The notes beneath the pieces are model-generated. The model was not told where the DNA came from and did not search any database. It was given only the letters and a program-made list of their open reading frames with translations. From NCBI RefSeq assembly GCF_018388445.1, contig NZ_CP074405.1, positions 806,001 to 870,000 on the forward strand: a stretch of DNA of 64,000 bases, written 5' to 3'. Position numbers and translations under genes: made by a program. This DNA comes from Cellulomonas wangleii. Lineage in GTDB: Bacteria > Actinomycetota > Actinomycetes > Actinomycetales > Cellulomonadaceae. Below, in pieces: positions 50,763 to 58,229 of the stretch. The first letter of the stretch is position 1. Each line of letters begins with the position of its first letter.

Positions 50763-52004
50763 GTGACCTGGGTCGAGCATGCCGTCCTGTGGCAGGTGTA
50801 CCCGCTGGGCATGACCGGCGCCCCGATCCGGGACCGCGTCGCCGACGACGCCGGCCACCGCCTGCGGCGTCTGGAGCCCTGGCTGGACTACGCCGTCGAG
50901 CTCGGGGCGTCCGGCCTGTCGCTGGGGCCGGTCTTCGAGTCACAGACCCACGGGTACGACAGCACCGACCAGCTCGCGATCGACCGTCGGCTCGGCGACG
51001 ACCAGGACTTCGACGCGCTGGTGGCCGCGTGCCGCGAACGCGGCCTGCGGATCGTGCTCGACGGTGTGTTCAACCACGTCGGCGCAGGTCACCCGTACTT
51101 CCAGCAGGCGCTGCGGGAGGGGCCCGGCAGTCGCTACGCGTCCTGGTTCCGCATCGACTGGGACGCACCCGGGGGACCCCGGGCCGCGAACTTCGAGGGG
51201 CACAGCTCCCTGGTCGCCCTGGACCACACCCAGCCCGAGGTCGCCGAGTACGTCGCGGGTGTCATGCGGCACTGGCTCGCCCGGGGCGCCGACGGCTGGC
51301 GGCTCGACGCCGCCTACGCGGTGCCGCCGGAGTTCTGGGCGCGGGTGCTGCCCGCCGTCCGCGCCGACCACCCCGACGCGTGGTTCGTCGGCGAGGTGAT
51401 CCACGGCGACTACGCGGCGATCGTCGCGGAGTCCGGCATGGACTCGGTCACCCAGTACGAGCTGTGGAAGGCGCTGTGGAGCTCGCTGCTCGACCGTAAC
51501 CTCTTCGAGCTCGACTGGTGCCTGACCCGGCACGACGGGTTCCTCGAGCACTTCAGCCCGCAGACCAGCGTCGGCAACCACGACGTCACCCGCATCGCCA
51601 GCAGGGTCGGCCCCGAGCGGGCCGTCCTCGCCGTCGTCGTCCTCATGACCACCGGCGGTGTGCCGTCGGTGTACTACGGCGACGAGCAGGCGTTCACCGG
51701 CGTCAAGGAGGAACGGCTCGGCGGCGACGACGCGGTCCGCCCCGCGCTGCCCGACGACCCGAGCGGCCTGGACCCCGAGGGCTGGTGGATGTACCGCGTG
51801 CACCAGCAGCTCATCGGCCTGCGGCGCCGGCACCCGTGGCTCGTGCACGCCCGCACCGAGAAGGTCGAGCTCACCAACACCCGCTACGTGTACACGGCGC
51901 GGTCGGCGGACGGCGAGCAGTCCCTCACCGTCGAGCTCGACCTCGACGCGACCCGGGCCGTCGTCCGCGACCCCGCCGGGACGGTGCTCTTCCAGCACGG
52001 CTGA
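50763..52004 (+). CDS. GH13 alpha-amylase family glycoside hydrolase
   Basis: A 413-residue (beta/alpha)8 enzyme without a signal peptide. Region I 'VLDGVFNHVG' (98-107), region II 'GWRLDAAYAV' with nucleophile Asp182, region III 'WFVGEVIHGDY' with acid/base Glu211 and region IV 'SVGNHDVTR' with Asp274 are intact. The short N-terminus and small C-terminal beta domain resemble neopullulanase-like or sucrose-type intracellular members. It likely cuts alpha-glucan oligosaccharides in the cytoplasm. The GTG at 50763 has GAGGAG upstream (a GTG two bases earlier runs into TGA). Confidence 0.9.
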   Translation: MTWVEHAVLWQVYPLGMTGAPIRDRVADDAGHRLRRLEPWLDYAVELGASGLSLGPVFESQTHGYDSTDQLAIDRRLGDDQDFDALVAACRERGLRIVLDGVFNHVGAGHPYFQQALREGPGSRYASWFRIDWDAPGGPRAANFEGHSSLVALDHTQPEVAEYVAGVMRHWLARGADGWRLDAAYAVPPEFWARVLPAVRADHPDAWFVGEVIHGDYAAIVAESGMDSVTQYELWKALWSSLLDRNLFELDWCLTRHDGFLEHFSPQTSVGNHDVTRIASRVGPERAVLAVVVLMTTGGVPSVYYGDEQAFTGVKEERLGGDDAVRPALPDDPSGLDPEGWWMYRVHQQLIGLRRRHPWLVHARTEKVELTNTRYVYTARSADGEQSLTVELDLDATRAVVRDPAGTVLFQHG

Positions 52005-52090
52005 CCCGAGGCGTTCACAGGTTCACGCACGACACTCGTGCGACCCACCGATGGGGCGTCGACGCCGACGGAACGGAGGAGGTCGTCACC

Positions 52091-52354
52091 ATGCCGACGC
52101 TGCTGCAGCCCGTCCGCCGGGTGCTGGGCGGGCTCGTCGAGGCGCACCTGGACGCGTTCGGGAAGACGTACGCCAAAGCACGCAGGCGGGCGGTCCCGCC
52201 GCAGCGGGCGTACGCCCTGGCGACCGTGGTCGCGCTGGTCCTCGCCCCGGCCCCGACGCTGCGGGGCCCGCGCCGCGAGTGGGCCTGCGCGTGCGAGGAG
52301 GAGATCGCGGTGCGCCGGGCGCACCGGGTGCTGAACCGGCCGTCGGCCGCGTGA
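52091..52354 (+). CDS. Small basic protein of unknown function
   Basis: An 87-residue protein. Main support for it being real is an excellent ribosome-binding site, GGAGGAGGT at 52075-52083, seven bases before the ATG. It is Arg/Ala-rich ('RRVLGGLVEAHLDAFGKTYAKARRRAVPPQR') with one short hydrophobic stretch ('AYALATVVALVLAPAP') and a CAC pair. It is 86 bases after the GH13 gene. No family recognised. Confidence 0.5.
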   Translation: MPTLLQPVRRVLGGLVEAHLDAFGKTYAKARRRAVPPQRAYALATVVALVLAPAPTLRGPRREWACACEEEIAVRRAHRVLNRPSAA

Positions 52355-52619
52355 CCTGCGGGCTCGTCGCTCCGGTTCACCCACCCGGGGTCCCGGGGGC
52401 GTCGGTAGTGGCGGCGGATCCGGCCACGAGGGCTGACCCGAGGGGGCCGCGAACCGGGCGGCGACGAGGTCACTGAGACGCGCGAGCGGCCACGGGCCGG
52501 CCGGGGTCCGAGCCTGCAGCGCTCACCCGGGTCGGCAGGGCAGTGCTCGGCGACCGCCGTATCAGCGCGGCTGCGAGCAGGCTCCTCCCAGCACACGACC
52601 ACTGACCCAGGAGCCCGTC
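52355..52619. other. Intergenic region before the 960-residue gene
   Basis: 265 bases without a supported gene. It is GC-rich, with the short direct string CCCGGGGTCCCGGGGG near 52385-52400. No clear -10/-35 pair is visible. AGGAG at about 52609-52613 is the ribosome-binding site of the next gene. Confidence 0.4.
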
Positions 52620-55502
52620 ATGGACGACCTCGCCCGCTTCATCGTCATGCGCCCTCCGGACCTGCCGACCCGCGGTGAGGTGAAGGTGCTCGAACCCCCG
52701 TCGATCGACACCACCGCGGGCCGCCGACCGGCGGCGGAGCAGGCGCGCGACGTGCTGCGCTCCGAGCACGCGGTCCGCCGCGTGGAGGACCTGCGTGCGG
52801 GGTCCGTCGCCGTCCGCGTGCAGCACGTGCTGTCCGCCGGCCACGTGCCCCTCGCCGCGCTCGCGGACGCCGTGGAGGCGGTCGGCGGACGGGACGTCGC
52901 CACGGTGGTGGCCGACGAGACGTTCGGCACGGAGGAGGGCGCTCTCGCCGACACCCTGGTCGCCACGAAGATCCTGTCCGGGTGGCCGGACGTCGACGCC
53001 GCCGGGCTCGCCGCCGCCGCGCAGGGCTACGACGCGCTGCGGCGCGCGTCGCAGGGCGAGGACCCCGTGGGTCTGCGCCCGCTGCAGATGCCCGGGCCCG
53101 TGAGCCCGCGGGGGGAGGAGCCGCACGGTGGGGACCCTCGACCGGGCGGGGGCGACGAGCCCCGGCCAGGCGGCGGTGACGGCCCTCGACCGGATGGCGG
53201 CACGGACTCCCGTGGCGACGACCGGCCCGGCCGCGAGGACCCGCACCTGCGTGAGGCGCGGGTGCAGGAGGCGCGGCTCGGCACGGCGCTGCGTGCGCTG
53301 CGCGGGCTGCGCGCCGACGCCTTCGCCGCAGGGGCGGGCGCGGACGATCACCGGACCGGACAGCCTGCGGCCGTCCCAGCCGGCAGCACGTCGCGGGCGG
53401 CGGCGGGTCCCGCGGTGCCGCATGACACCGACCTCTCCGTCCGGTCCCCGTGGCTGCTGCGCCGCGAGGCCGTCGCCGACCTGCCGACGGACGTGCGCGG
53501 CACGCTCGCCGACGCCGGGATCGACCCCGCTGCCGTGCCGCTGCCGCAGCTCGTCGAGCAGGTCGAGGCGCTGCGGCTCGCCGAGGCGGCCGTCGTCCGC
53601 GACCTGTCGGCCGGGCCGCGCGTGCGCGGGCTCGTCCACGTCGGCGCAGGCTGGCTGACCGAGCCGCACGACGACGACTGGGTCGGCACCCCGACGACGG
53701 GGATGCCGACGGGGCACGGCGACGTGAAGTCCGTCGGCATCGGCGAGCTGCTCCTCATCAAGCAGCACGTGCTGCGGTACGAGGGCGGTGAGCTGGCGCA
53801 CGTCGAGAACGTGCTGCGCTCCGAGCACCTCTCGCGCGAGACCCGGCGGCTGGACCGCACGGAGACGACGATCCTCACCGAGTCCGAGCACACCCAGGAG
53901 GACGAGCGGGACACCCAGACCACCGACCGGTTCTCCCTCAAGCGGGAGACGACCGCCACCCTCGCCGAGGAGTCGACGTTCACCGCCGGCGTCCAGGTCA
54001 CCGCCAAGTACGGGCCGTTCGTCGAGGTCGAGGCCAGTGCCGAGCTGGGGACCGCGAGCTCGAGCGAGGAGACGGCGAAGCAGTCGACCGAGTTCGGCAA
54101 GGACGTCGTGACCCGCGCGGCGAGCAAGGTCGTCGACCGGGTGCTGGAGCGGCGCTCGACCACCACGGTCACCGAGTTCGAGGAGAAGTACGGCCACGGG
54201 TTCGACAACACGGCGGGGTCCGGCAACATCAGCGGCGTCTACCAGTGGGTCGACAAGGTCGTGCAGGCGCAGGTGTACTCCTACGGCAAGCGCATGCTGT
54301 TCGACATCACCGTCCCCGAGCCGGCCACCGCGTTCCTCCTCACGCAGAGCGCCCCGGACGACGGCACCGCGCCGCAGCCGCCGGTGCCGTTCACGATCAC
54401 GTCCGACCAGGTGACGGAGGCCGAGTACCCGGTCTGGGCGCGCCGGTACGACGTCGGCGGGCTGGAGGCCCCGCCGCCACCCGTCAAGACCCTCAGCAAG
54501 GCGTTCGCCGGGGTCTTCGCCGAGGGCGACCACGAGAGCTCGGCGTCCGGCGAGCTGGTCGTCGACGAGGGGTACGAGGCGCGGTACGCGCTCTTCCAGC
54601 GTTCCATGTCGTTCTACGACGACCACGTGTGGCGCGTCATGGTCGGCAGCAACTGGATCGACGCCTTCTCCGCCACCGGCTACGTCGACATGGCCTCCGA
54701 GGTGGGCTCCGTGGCGTACGCGTACCACGCCCGGCAGGTCCGCTCGATGGCGGCGACGGTCGAGATCTTCTGCGAGCGCACCGCACGCGCCACGAAGGCG
54801 TGGCAGCTCAAGACGCACGCGGCCCTCACCCAGGGGTACCTGGCCAAGCTGCAGCAGTACGAGAGCCGGCTCGCCGAGGCGGAGGCCCAGGCCGGCGTGG
54901 TCATCGCCGGGCGCAACCCGCTGTGGAACCAGCGCCTGGTCGCCACGGAGCTGCGCAAGCAGGCGCTGACGGTGCTCACCGCGCAGCACTTCGACGCCTT
55001 CGGGGCGCTCGAGCTGTCGTCGCAGGGGTACGCGCAGCCGGACCTCGTGCGGACCGCGCAGCAGATGCCGTACGTCCGCTTCCTCGAGCAGGCCTTCGAG
55101 TGGGAGCACCTCGTCCACTTCTGCTACCCGTACTTCTGGGGCTGGAAGCCCGCCTGGAAGCAGCGGATGCTGCTCGACGACGTCGACCCGCAGTTCGCCG
55201 ACTTCCTGCGCGCCGGGGCCGCGCGCGTCGTCGTCCCCGTGCGCCCGGGCTTCGAGGCCGCGGTGTCGCACTACCTGGAGCGCGGGAAGATCTGGAACGG
55301 GGGCCCGGCACCGACCGTCAACGACTCCACGTACCTGCCGATCGTCAAGGAGATCCAGGCCGCGCAGGGCGCACCGGGCGACGAACGGCCCGTGGGCGAA
55401 CCGTGGCTCGTCCGCCTGCCGACGACCCTGGTCAAGCTGCGGCCCGACGACGAGCTGCCCTCGTGGCACAAGGTCGACGAGGACTGGCAGCCGGTCGAGT
55501 AG
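52620..55502 (+). CDS. Large uncharacterised protein with Glu/Thr-rich central region
   Basis: A 960-residue protein with no signal peptide or membrane helix. N-terminal domain (~1-155); low-complexity linker (~165-205, PRPGGGD repeats); second helical region (~205-340); then a striking block from ~380: 'IGELLLIKQHVLRYEGGELA', 'HVENVLRSEHLSRETRRLDR', and a polar stretch full of Glu, Thr and Arg ('ESEHTQEDERDTQTTDRFSL') likely to form long helices. The C-terminal part has 'SGVYQWVDKVVQAQVYSYGK' and 'VVVPVRPGFEAAVSHYLERG'. Similar blocks occur, from memory, in large hypothetical bacterial proteins without known function. The sequence VLRSEH occurs twice (~45 and ~403). AGGAG supports the ATG. 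The next gene follows by 27 bases, so the two probably form an operon. Confidence 0.8.
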   Translation: MDDLARFIVMRPPDLPTRGEVKVLEPPSIDTTAGRRPAAEQARDVLRSEHAVRRVEDLRAGSVAVRVQHVLSAGHVPLAALADAVEAVGGRDVATVVADETFGTEEGALADTLVATKILSGWPDVDAAGLAAAAQGYDALRRASQGEDPVGLRPLQMPGPVSPRGEEPHGGDPRPGGGDEPRPGGGDGPRPDGGTDSRGDDRPGREDPHLREARVQEARLGTALRALRGLRADAFAAGAGADDHRTGQPAAVPAGSTSRAAAGPAVPHDTDLSVRSPWLLRREAVADLPTDVRGTLADAGIDPAAVPLPQLVEQVEALRLAEAAVVRDLSAGPRVRGLVHVGAGWLTEPHDDDWVGTPTTGMPTGHGDVKSVGIGELLLIKQHVLRYEGGELAHVENVLRSEHLSRETRRLDRTETTILTESEHTQEDERDTQTTDRFSLKRETTATLAEESTFTAGVQVTAKYGPFVEVEASAELGTASSSEETAKQSTEFGKDVVTRAASKVVDRVLERRSTTTVTEFEEKYGHGFDNTAGSGNISGVYQWVDKVVQAQVYSYGKRMLFDITVPEPATAFLLTQSAPDDGTAPQPPVPFTITSDQVTEAEYPVWARRYDVGGLEAPPPPVKTLSKAFAGVFAEGDHESSASGELVVDEGYEARYALFQRSMSFYDDHVWRVMVGSNWIDAFSATGYVDMASEVGSVAYAYHARQVRSMAATVEIFCERTARATKAWQLKTHAALTQGYLAKLQQYESRLAEAEAQAGVVIAGRNPLWNQRLVATELRKQALTVLTAQHFDAFGALELSSQGYAQPDLVRTAQQMPYVRFLEQAFEWEHLVHFCYPYFWGWKPAWKQRMLLDDVDPQFADFLRAGAARVVVPVRPGFEAAVSHYLERGKIWNGGPAPTVNDSTYLPIVKEIQAAQGAPGDERPVGEPWLVRLPTTLVKLRPDDELPSWHKVDEDWQPVE

Positions 55503-55529
55503 CACCGGCGGGGCGGGCAGGAGCGGGCC

Positions 55530-56615
55530 ATGAAGCAGTACGTCCTCGTCGCCGGGGTCGACTACGAGTTCAAGGGCGTCGACTTCCGTGTCATCGCCGA
55601 CCGCCGTCGCGCGTGGCTGGAGCGGCGGAACACGAAGAAGGAGGACCTGCGGTTCGTCACGATGGACGTGCGCAGCGGGGAGGTCCAGGTGCGGACGGTG
55701 ACGTTCGCGGGGGGCAGGCGCACGGAGGCCGTCACCGCGACGAAGGCCTTCACGCCGGTGACGCGCGCGAGCTACGCCACCTCCGGCGGGCACACGCGGT
55801 TCAAGCCGAACCAGCCCGGGGTCATGGGGATCACCGACGTGTTCCACCGGGTCGTCACCATCGGCGCGATCTCGCCGGGGACGGTGATGGAGCTGTCGAT
55901 CTTCAGCCACGGGTGGATGGGCGGCCCGATCCTCGTCAACAGCACCGACGACCGGATGCACGAGGTCGCCGTCCCCATGCCGATCGGACCGCCGGTCGTG
56001 ACCCTGGTGCCCGTCGCGGGGACCAGCCGCGACCCCGACGACAAGGACGGCCGGTCCGGGCTCGACTTCCGGGCGCCCACGATGGACACGGCCGACCTGG
56101 ACAGCTTCCGCAAGGCGTTCCACACCGACGGCATCTCCTGGCTGTGGGGGTGCGCGTTCCCCAAGGTCGTCAACCACTCGCTGTGGGCGATGCAGCACGC
56201 GCCGACGTACAGGTCGTCCGGGCTCGCGGAGGACACGGTGCTGCGCCTCGACGACGTGACGCCGGACGACGTCGCCTCGCTCGAGGACGTGCTGCACCCG
56301 CTGCTCGGCACCTTCCCCTCCCGGCAGACGATCACGCTGAAGTTCGGCTTCCTGCGGTGGGCGTTCTGCGCCAAGAACCAGTCGTCGTACGCCGTTGCGC
56401 TCGCGGCGGCGACCCAGCGCCCGGTGCGCGCCGCGCTGCTCGGCACGTACGCCGAGTACGACACGACCGGCGACATGCTCATGAACGTGCCGGCGAAGTT
56501 CGGTGCGCACTTCGCGTTCTACAAGAACTACCTGGGGCTGCCGCTGGACCCCGAGGGGCGGCGGTACGGGGTGTACCCGCCGGCGCTGGTGTGCGCGCCG
56601 GCGCCGGCGCCGTGA
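55530..56615 (+). CDS. Uncharacterised protein with caspase-like His-Gly and Cys positions
   Basis: A 361-residue soluble protein. It opens with a beta strand and turn, 'YVLVAGVDYEFKGVDFRVIA', similar to the start of caspase-like domains. A hydrophobic strand ends in His127-Gly128 ('MELSIFSHGWMGGPILV'), and a second strand ends in Cys208 ('GISWLWGCAFP'). Strand-His-Gly followed by strand-Cys is the layout of clan CD peptidases (caspase/CHAT). The 81-residue spacing is longer than usual, so a different fold is possible. 'SRDPDDKDGR' between them could bind metal. The upstream 960-residue protein is the obvious candidate partner. AGGAG precedes the ATG. Confidence 0.75.
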   Translation: MKQYVLVAGVDYEFKGVDFRVIADRRRAWLERRNTKKEDLRFVTMDVRSGEVQVRTVTFAGGRRTEAVTATKAFTPVTRASYATSGGHTRFKPNQPGVMGITDVFHRVVTIGAISPGTVMELSIFSHGWMGGPILVNSTDDRMHEVAVPMPIGPPVVTLVPVAGTSRDPDDKDGRSGLDFRAPTMDTADLDSFRKAFHTDGISWLWGCAFPKVVNHSLWAMQHAPTYRSSGLAEDTVLRLDDVTPDDVASLEDVLHPLLGTFPSRQTITLKFGFLRWAFCAKNQSSYAVALAAATQRPVRAALLGTYAEYDTTGDMLMNVPAKFGAHFAFYKNYLGLPLDPEGRRYGVYPPALVCAPAPAP

Positions 56616-56801
56616 GGGCCGCTTCGTGTGCGGCGGTGGCGCGCGGTGGTGCTGCTGGCGCACCGCGCCCGCTACCCTGGACCGGCGTCGACGTCGTGCT
56701 TCCGCGCGCGCCGACGCCGCACGGGGTCTTCCGCGACTCGTGGGCGGGTGCAGGGACGCAGGTTCGTCCGGGTTCTCGGTCACGGGGCGGTCGGATCCCA
56801 T

Positions 56802-56874
56802 GCGCCTGTAGCTCAGGGGATAGAGCACCGCTCTCCTAAAGCGGGTGTCGGCAGTTCGAATCTGCCCAGGCGCA
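56802..56874 (+). tRNA. tRNA-Arg (anticodon CCT)
   Basis: A complete 73-base cloverleaf. Acceptor GCGCCTG pairs with CAGGCGC (56867-56873) plus discriminator A. D-arm GCTC-AGGGGATA-GAGC; anticodon stem CCGCT/AGCGG with loop CTCCTAA (anticodon CCT, reads AGG); variable loop GTGTC; T-arm GGCAG-TTCGAAT-CTGCC. CCA is not encoded. tRNA genes of this kind are common integration sites, and broken genes follow at once. Confidence 0.97.
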
Positions 56875-56961
56875 CAGAGTGTTGTTGCAGGTTAGGGGCG
56901 GTTTCGGCGAAGTGGGCGCGGGGGCTGCGGCGGCCGGGCGAGTGCGGTCACGCGAGACCCC

Positions 56962-57048
56962 ATTCTGCAGTCGTTGCTCGATGAGGCGCTGACGATCAGC
57001 GGGGACCCGGTCTGGCTGCGTCGTGCGGTGGCAGGTGCGCGGCGATGA
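56962..57048 (+). pseudogene. C-terminal remnant of a gene upstream of the HEPN-like fragment
   Basis: An open stretch without start, reading ILQSLLDEALTISGDPVWLR and continuing RAVAGARR to TGA at 57046-57048. The stop overlaps the next ATG (ATGA), as in a coupled gene pair. It looks like the tail of a deleted partner, possibly a nucleotidyltransferase of a HEPN pair; that identification is speculative. Confidence 0.4.
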
Positions 57049-57317
57049 CCCCGCGCACCGTCAAGGCCGATGAGGTGATGCGTCGAGGACGGCTGGTGAA
57101 GGCGGAGCAGTTCGCGGACGCGGCGGTTGCGGTCGAGATGCTCGCCGACCAGGCTTCGGACGTCGCCGACGCCTACGTCACGCTGGGCGTCCACGCAGGC
57201 ATTGCCGCCGCGGACGTGGTCTGCGCCGCCCGACTCGGCGAGTACTCCCGTGGCGAGCGTTCGCGGCCGACTACCTCGCCAGGTTGTTCCTTTCCGAACA
57301 CCGCCGGAAGTTCGTGA
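57045..57317 (+). pseudogene. Truncated HEPN-like protein
   Basis: About 74 residues look native: 'VKADEVMRRGRLVKAEQFAD', 'AYVTLGVHAGIAAADVVCAARLGEYSRG'. This resembles, from memory, the N-terminal half of small actinobacterial HEPN-like proteins (about 130-140 residues) that pair with nucleotidyltransferases. After GERS the frame reads into unrelated DNA and stops at 57315-57317, so the second half is lost. The junction coincides with the beginning of a potassium-channel fragment in another frame, the sign of a deletion joint. Confidence 0.5.
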
Positions 57318-57446
57318 AGCGCAAACCCGTTCGATCTCGCTGTCATCGTCGCCCTGGCGCTTCTGCGTCCGCTACGCCTGCTGCGGCTCGTCGCACTCGC
57401 CAGCGTGCTCAACCGCGTCGGTTCCAGCCGGCCTGCGCGACGTTGA
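57251..57446 (+). pseudogene. Potassium-channel fragment with one-base frameshift
   Basis: From 57251 the frame reads WRAFAADYLARLFLSEHRRK, then FVKRK. Removing one A from the AAA at 57323-57325 restores NPFDLAVIVALALLRPLRLL followed by RLVALASVLNRVG, to a stop at 57444-57446. This is the S3-S4 region of a six-helix ion channel (the Arg-spaced LRPLRLLRL). The selectivity filter and pore are missing, so both ends are truncated in addition to the frameshift. Confidence 0.55.
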
Positions 57447-57556
57447 ACCGGCGCTCGACCATGCCGACGTCTGGCAGGTCACCGGTACCGCCGTCCCGGC
57501 CGGCGGGCTGCTCTGCCGGGCCGCTCGGGCCTGACCAGGGTCTGGGGTGACCGTGG

Positions 57557-58096
57557 CTACCTGCGGTCGCGGTCGAGCCACTCGGCGTCGTGCCACGGGA
57601 CCCCCACGCCACCGACGGGTCCGATCCGGAAGCCGGGGTCGTCGACGCGGAGCAGCGAGAGAATGCGGTGCCCGTAGAGAAGTGCTGTTCGGCTTGTCGC
57701 CGCCAGGACGTCCGCGAGGGCCAGCGCCTCCTCGGGAAGCCGCTGCCGGTAGACGTCGAACCCGGCGACCACCAGCGCGAGACCCGTCGACCCGACGCGC
57801 CAGCCGTAGTCGCCGTGGGCCACGTCGTCGAGGCAGTCGCGCAACGCATCGAGGTTGCGGCCGAAGTGCTCAGGGAACTGCAGCGCGCTCGCGAGGTCGC
57901 CGTACATGGTGGGGGCCGCTCGCCAGTCCGCGGCGTTCAGGTACACGACGTCATAGCCGAGGTCGACGAGGCTCCGCACCGCGTCCTCGAGCACCTGCGG
58001 CCGGCGGCACAGCACGACGCCACCGGCGCGGGCGATCCGGAAGTCGACCGCGTGCGTGATGTCCGCATCACGATCGAAGGCCGCCACGACGCGCAC
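57557..58096 (-). CDS. Barstar-family protein, orphan
   Basis: A 179-residue protein. Residues ~60-140 carry the barstar core: 'DVVYLNAADWRAAPTMYGDL', 'ALQFPEHFGRNLDALRDCLDDV', 'GLALVVAGFDVY'. Classical barstar (about 90 residues) inhibits the ribonuclease barnase; this protein has ~55 extra N-terminal residues and a ~40-residue C-terminal extension. No barnase-like gene is adjacent, so it is either a solitary immunity protein or has another role. The GTG at 58096 has only weak support. Confidence 0.8.
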   Translation of the reverse strand: MRVVAAFDRDADITHAVDFRIARAGGVVLCRRPQVLEDAVRSLVDLGYDVVYLNAADWRAAPTMYGDLASALQFPEHFGRNLDALRDCLDDVAHGDYGWRVGSTGLALVVAGFDVYRQRLPEEALALADVLAATSRTALLYGHRILSLLRVDDPGFRIGPVGGVGVPWHDAEWLDRDRR

Positions 58097-58229
58097 GCTA
58101 GTGCTTGGCCGACCCGGACGGCGGACACCCGGCCGGGCGTCGTCACAGTTCGCCGCAGCTGCGCACGCACTGCCGTGCGGGTCGGTGGTCGGCCGGGGAG
58201 GCCCGACTCACGTCAAGGGGCGGTCGGCG

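Noticed and set aside
52470..56828. Very long open frame (1452 codons) on the minus strand opposite the 960-residue gene
   Set aside because: It has the Arg/Val/His-rich composition of antisense frames in high-GC DNA, no ribosome-binding site or motif, and the plus-strand genes have coherent protein features.
56816..57560. Search for a repeated tRNA 3' end marking an intact integrated element
   Set aside because: No second copy of the T-arm/acceptor sequence was found in the following DNA, and no integrase gene is present.
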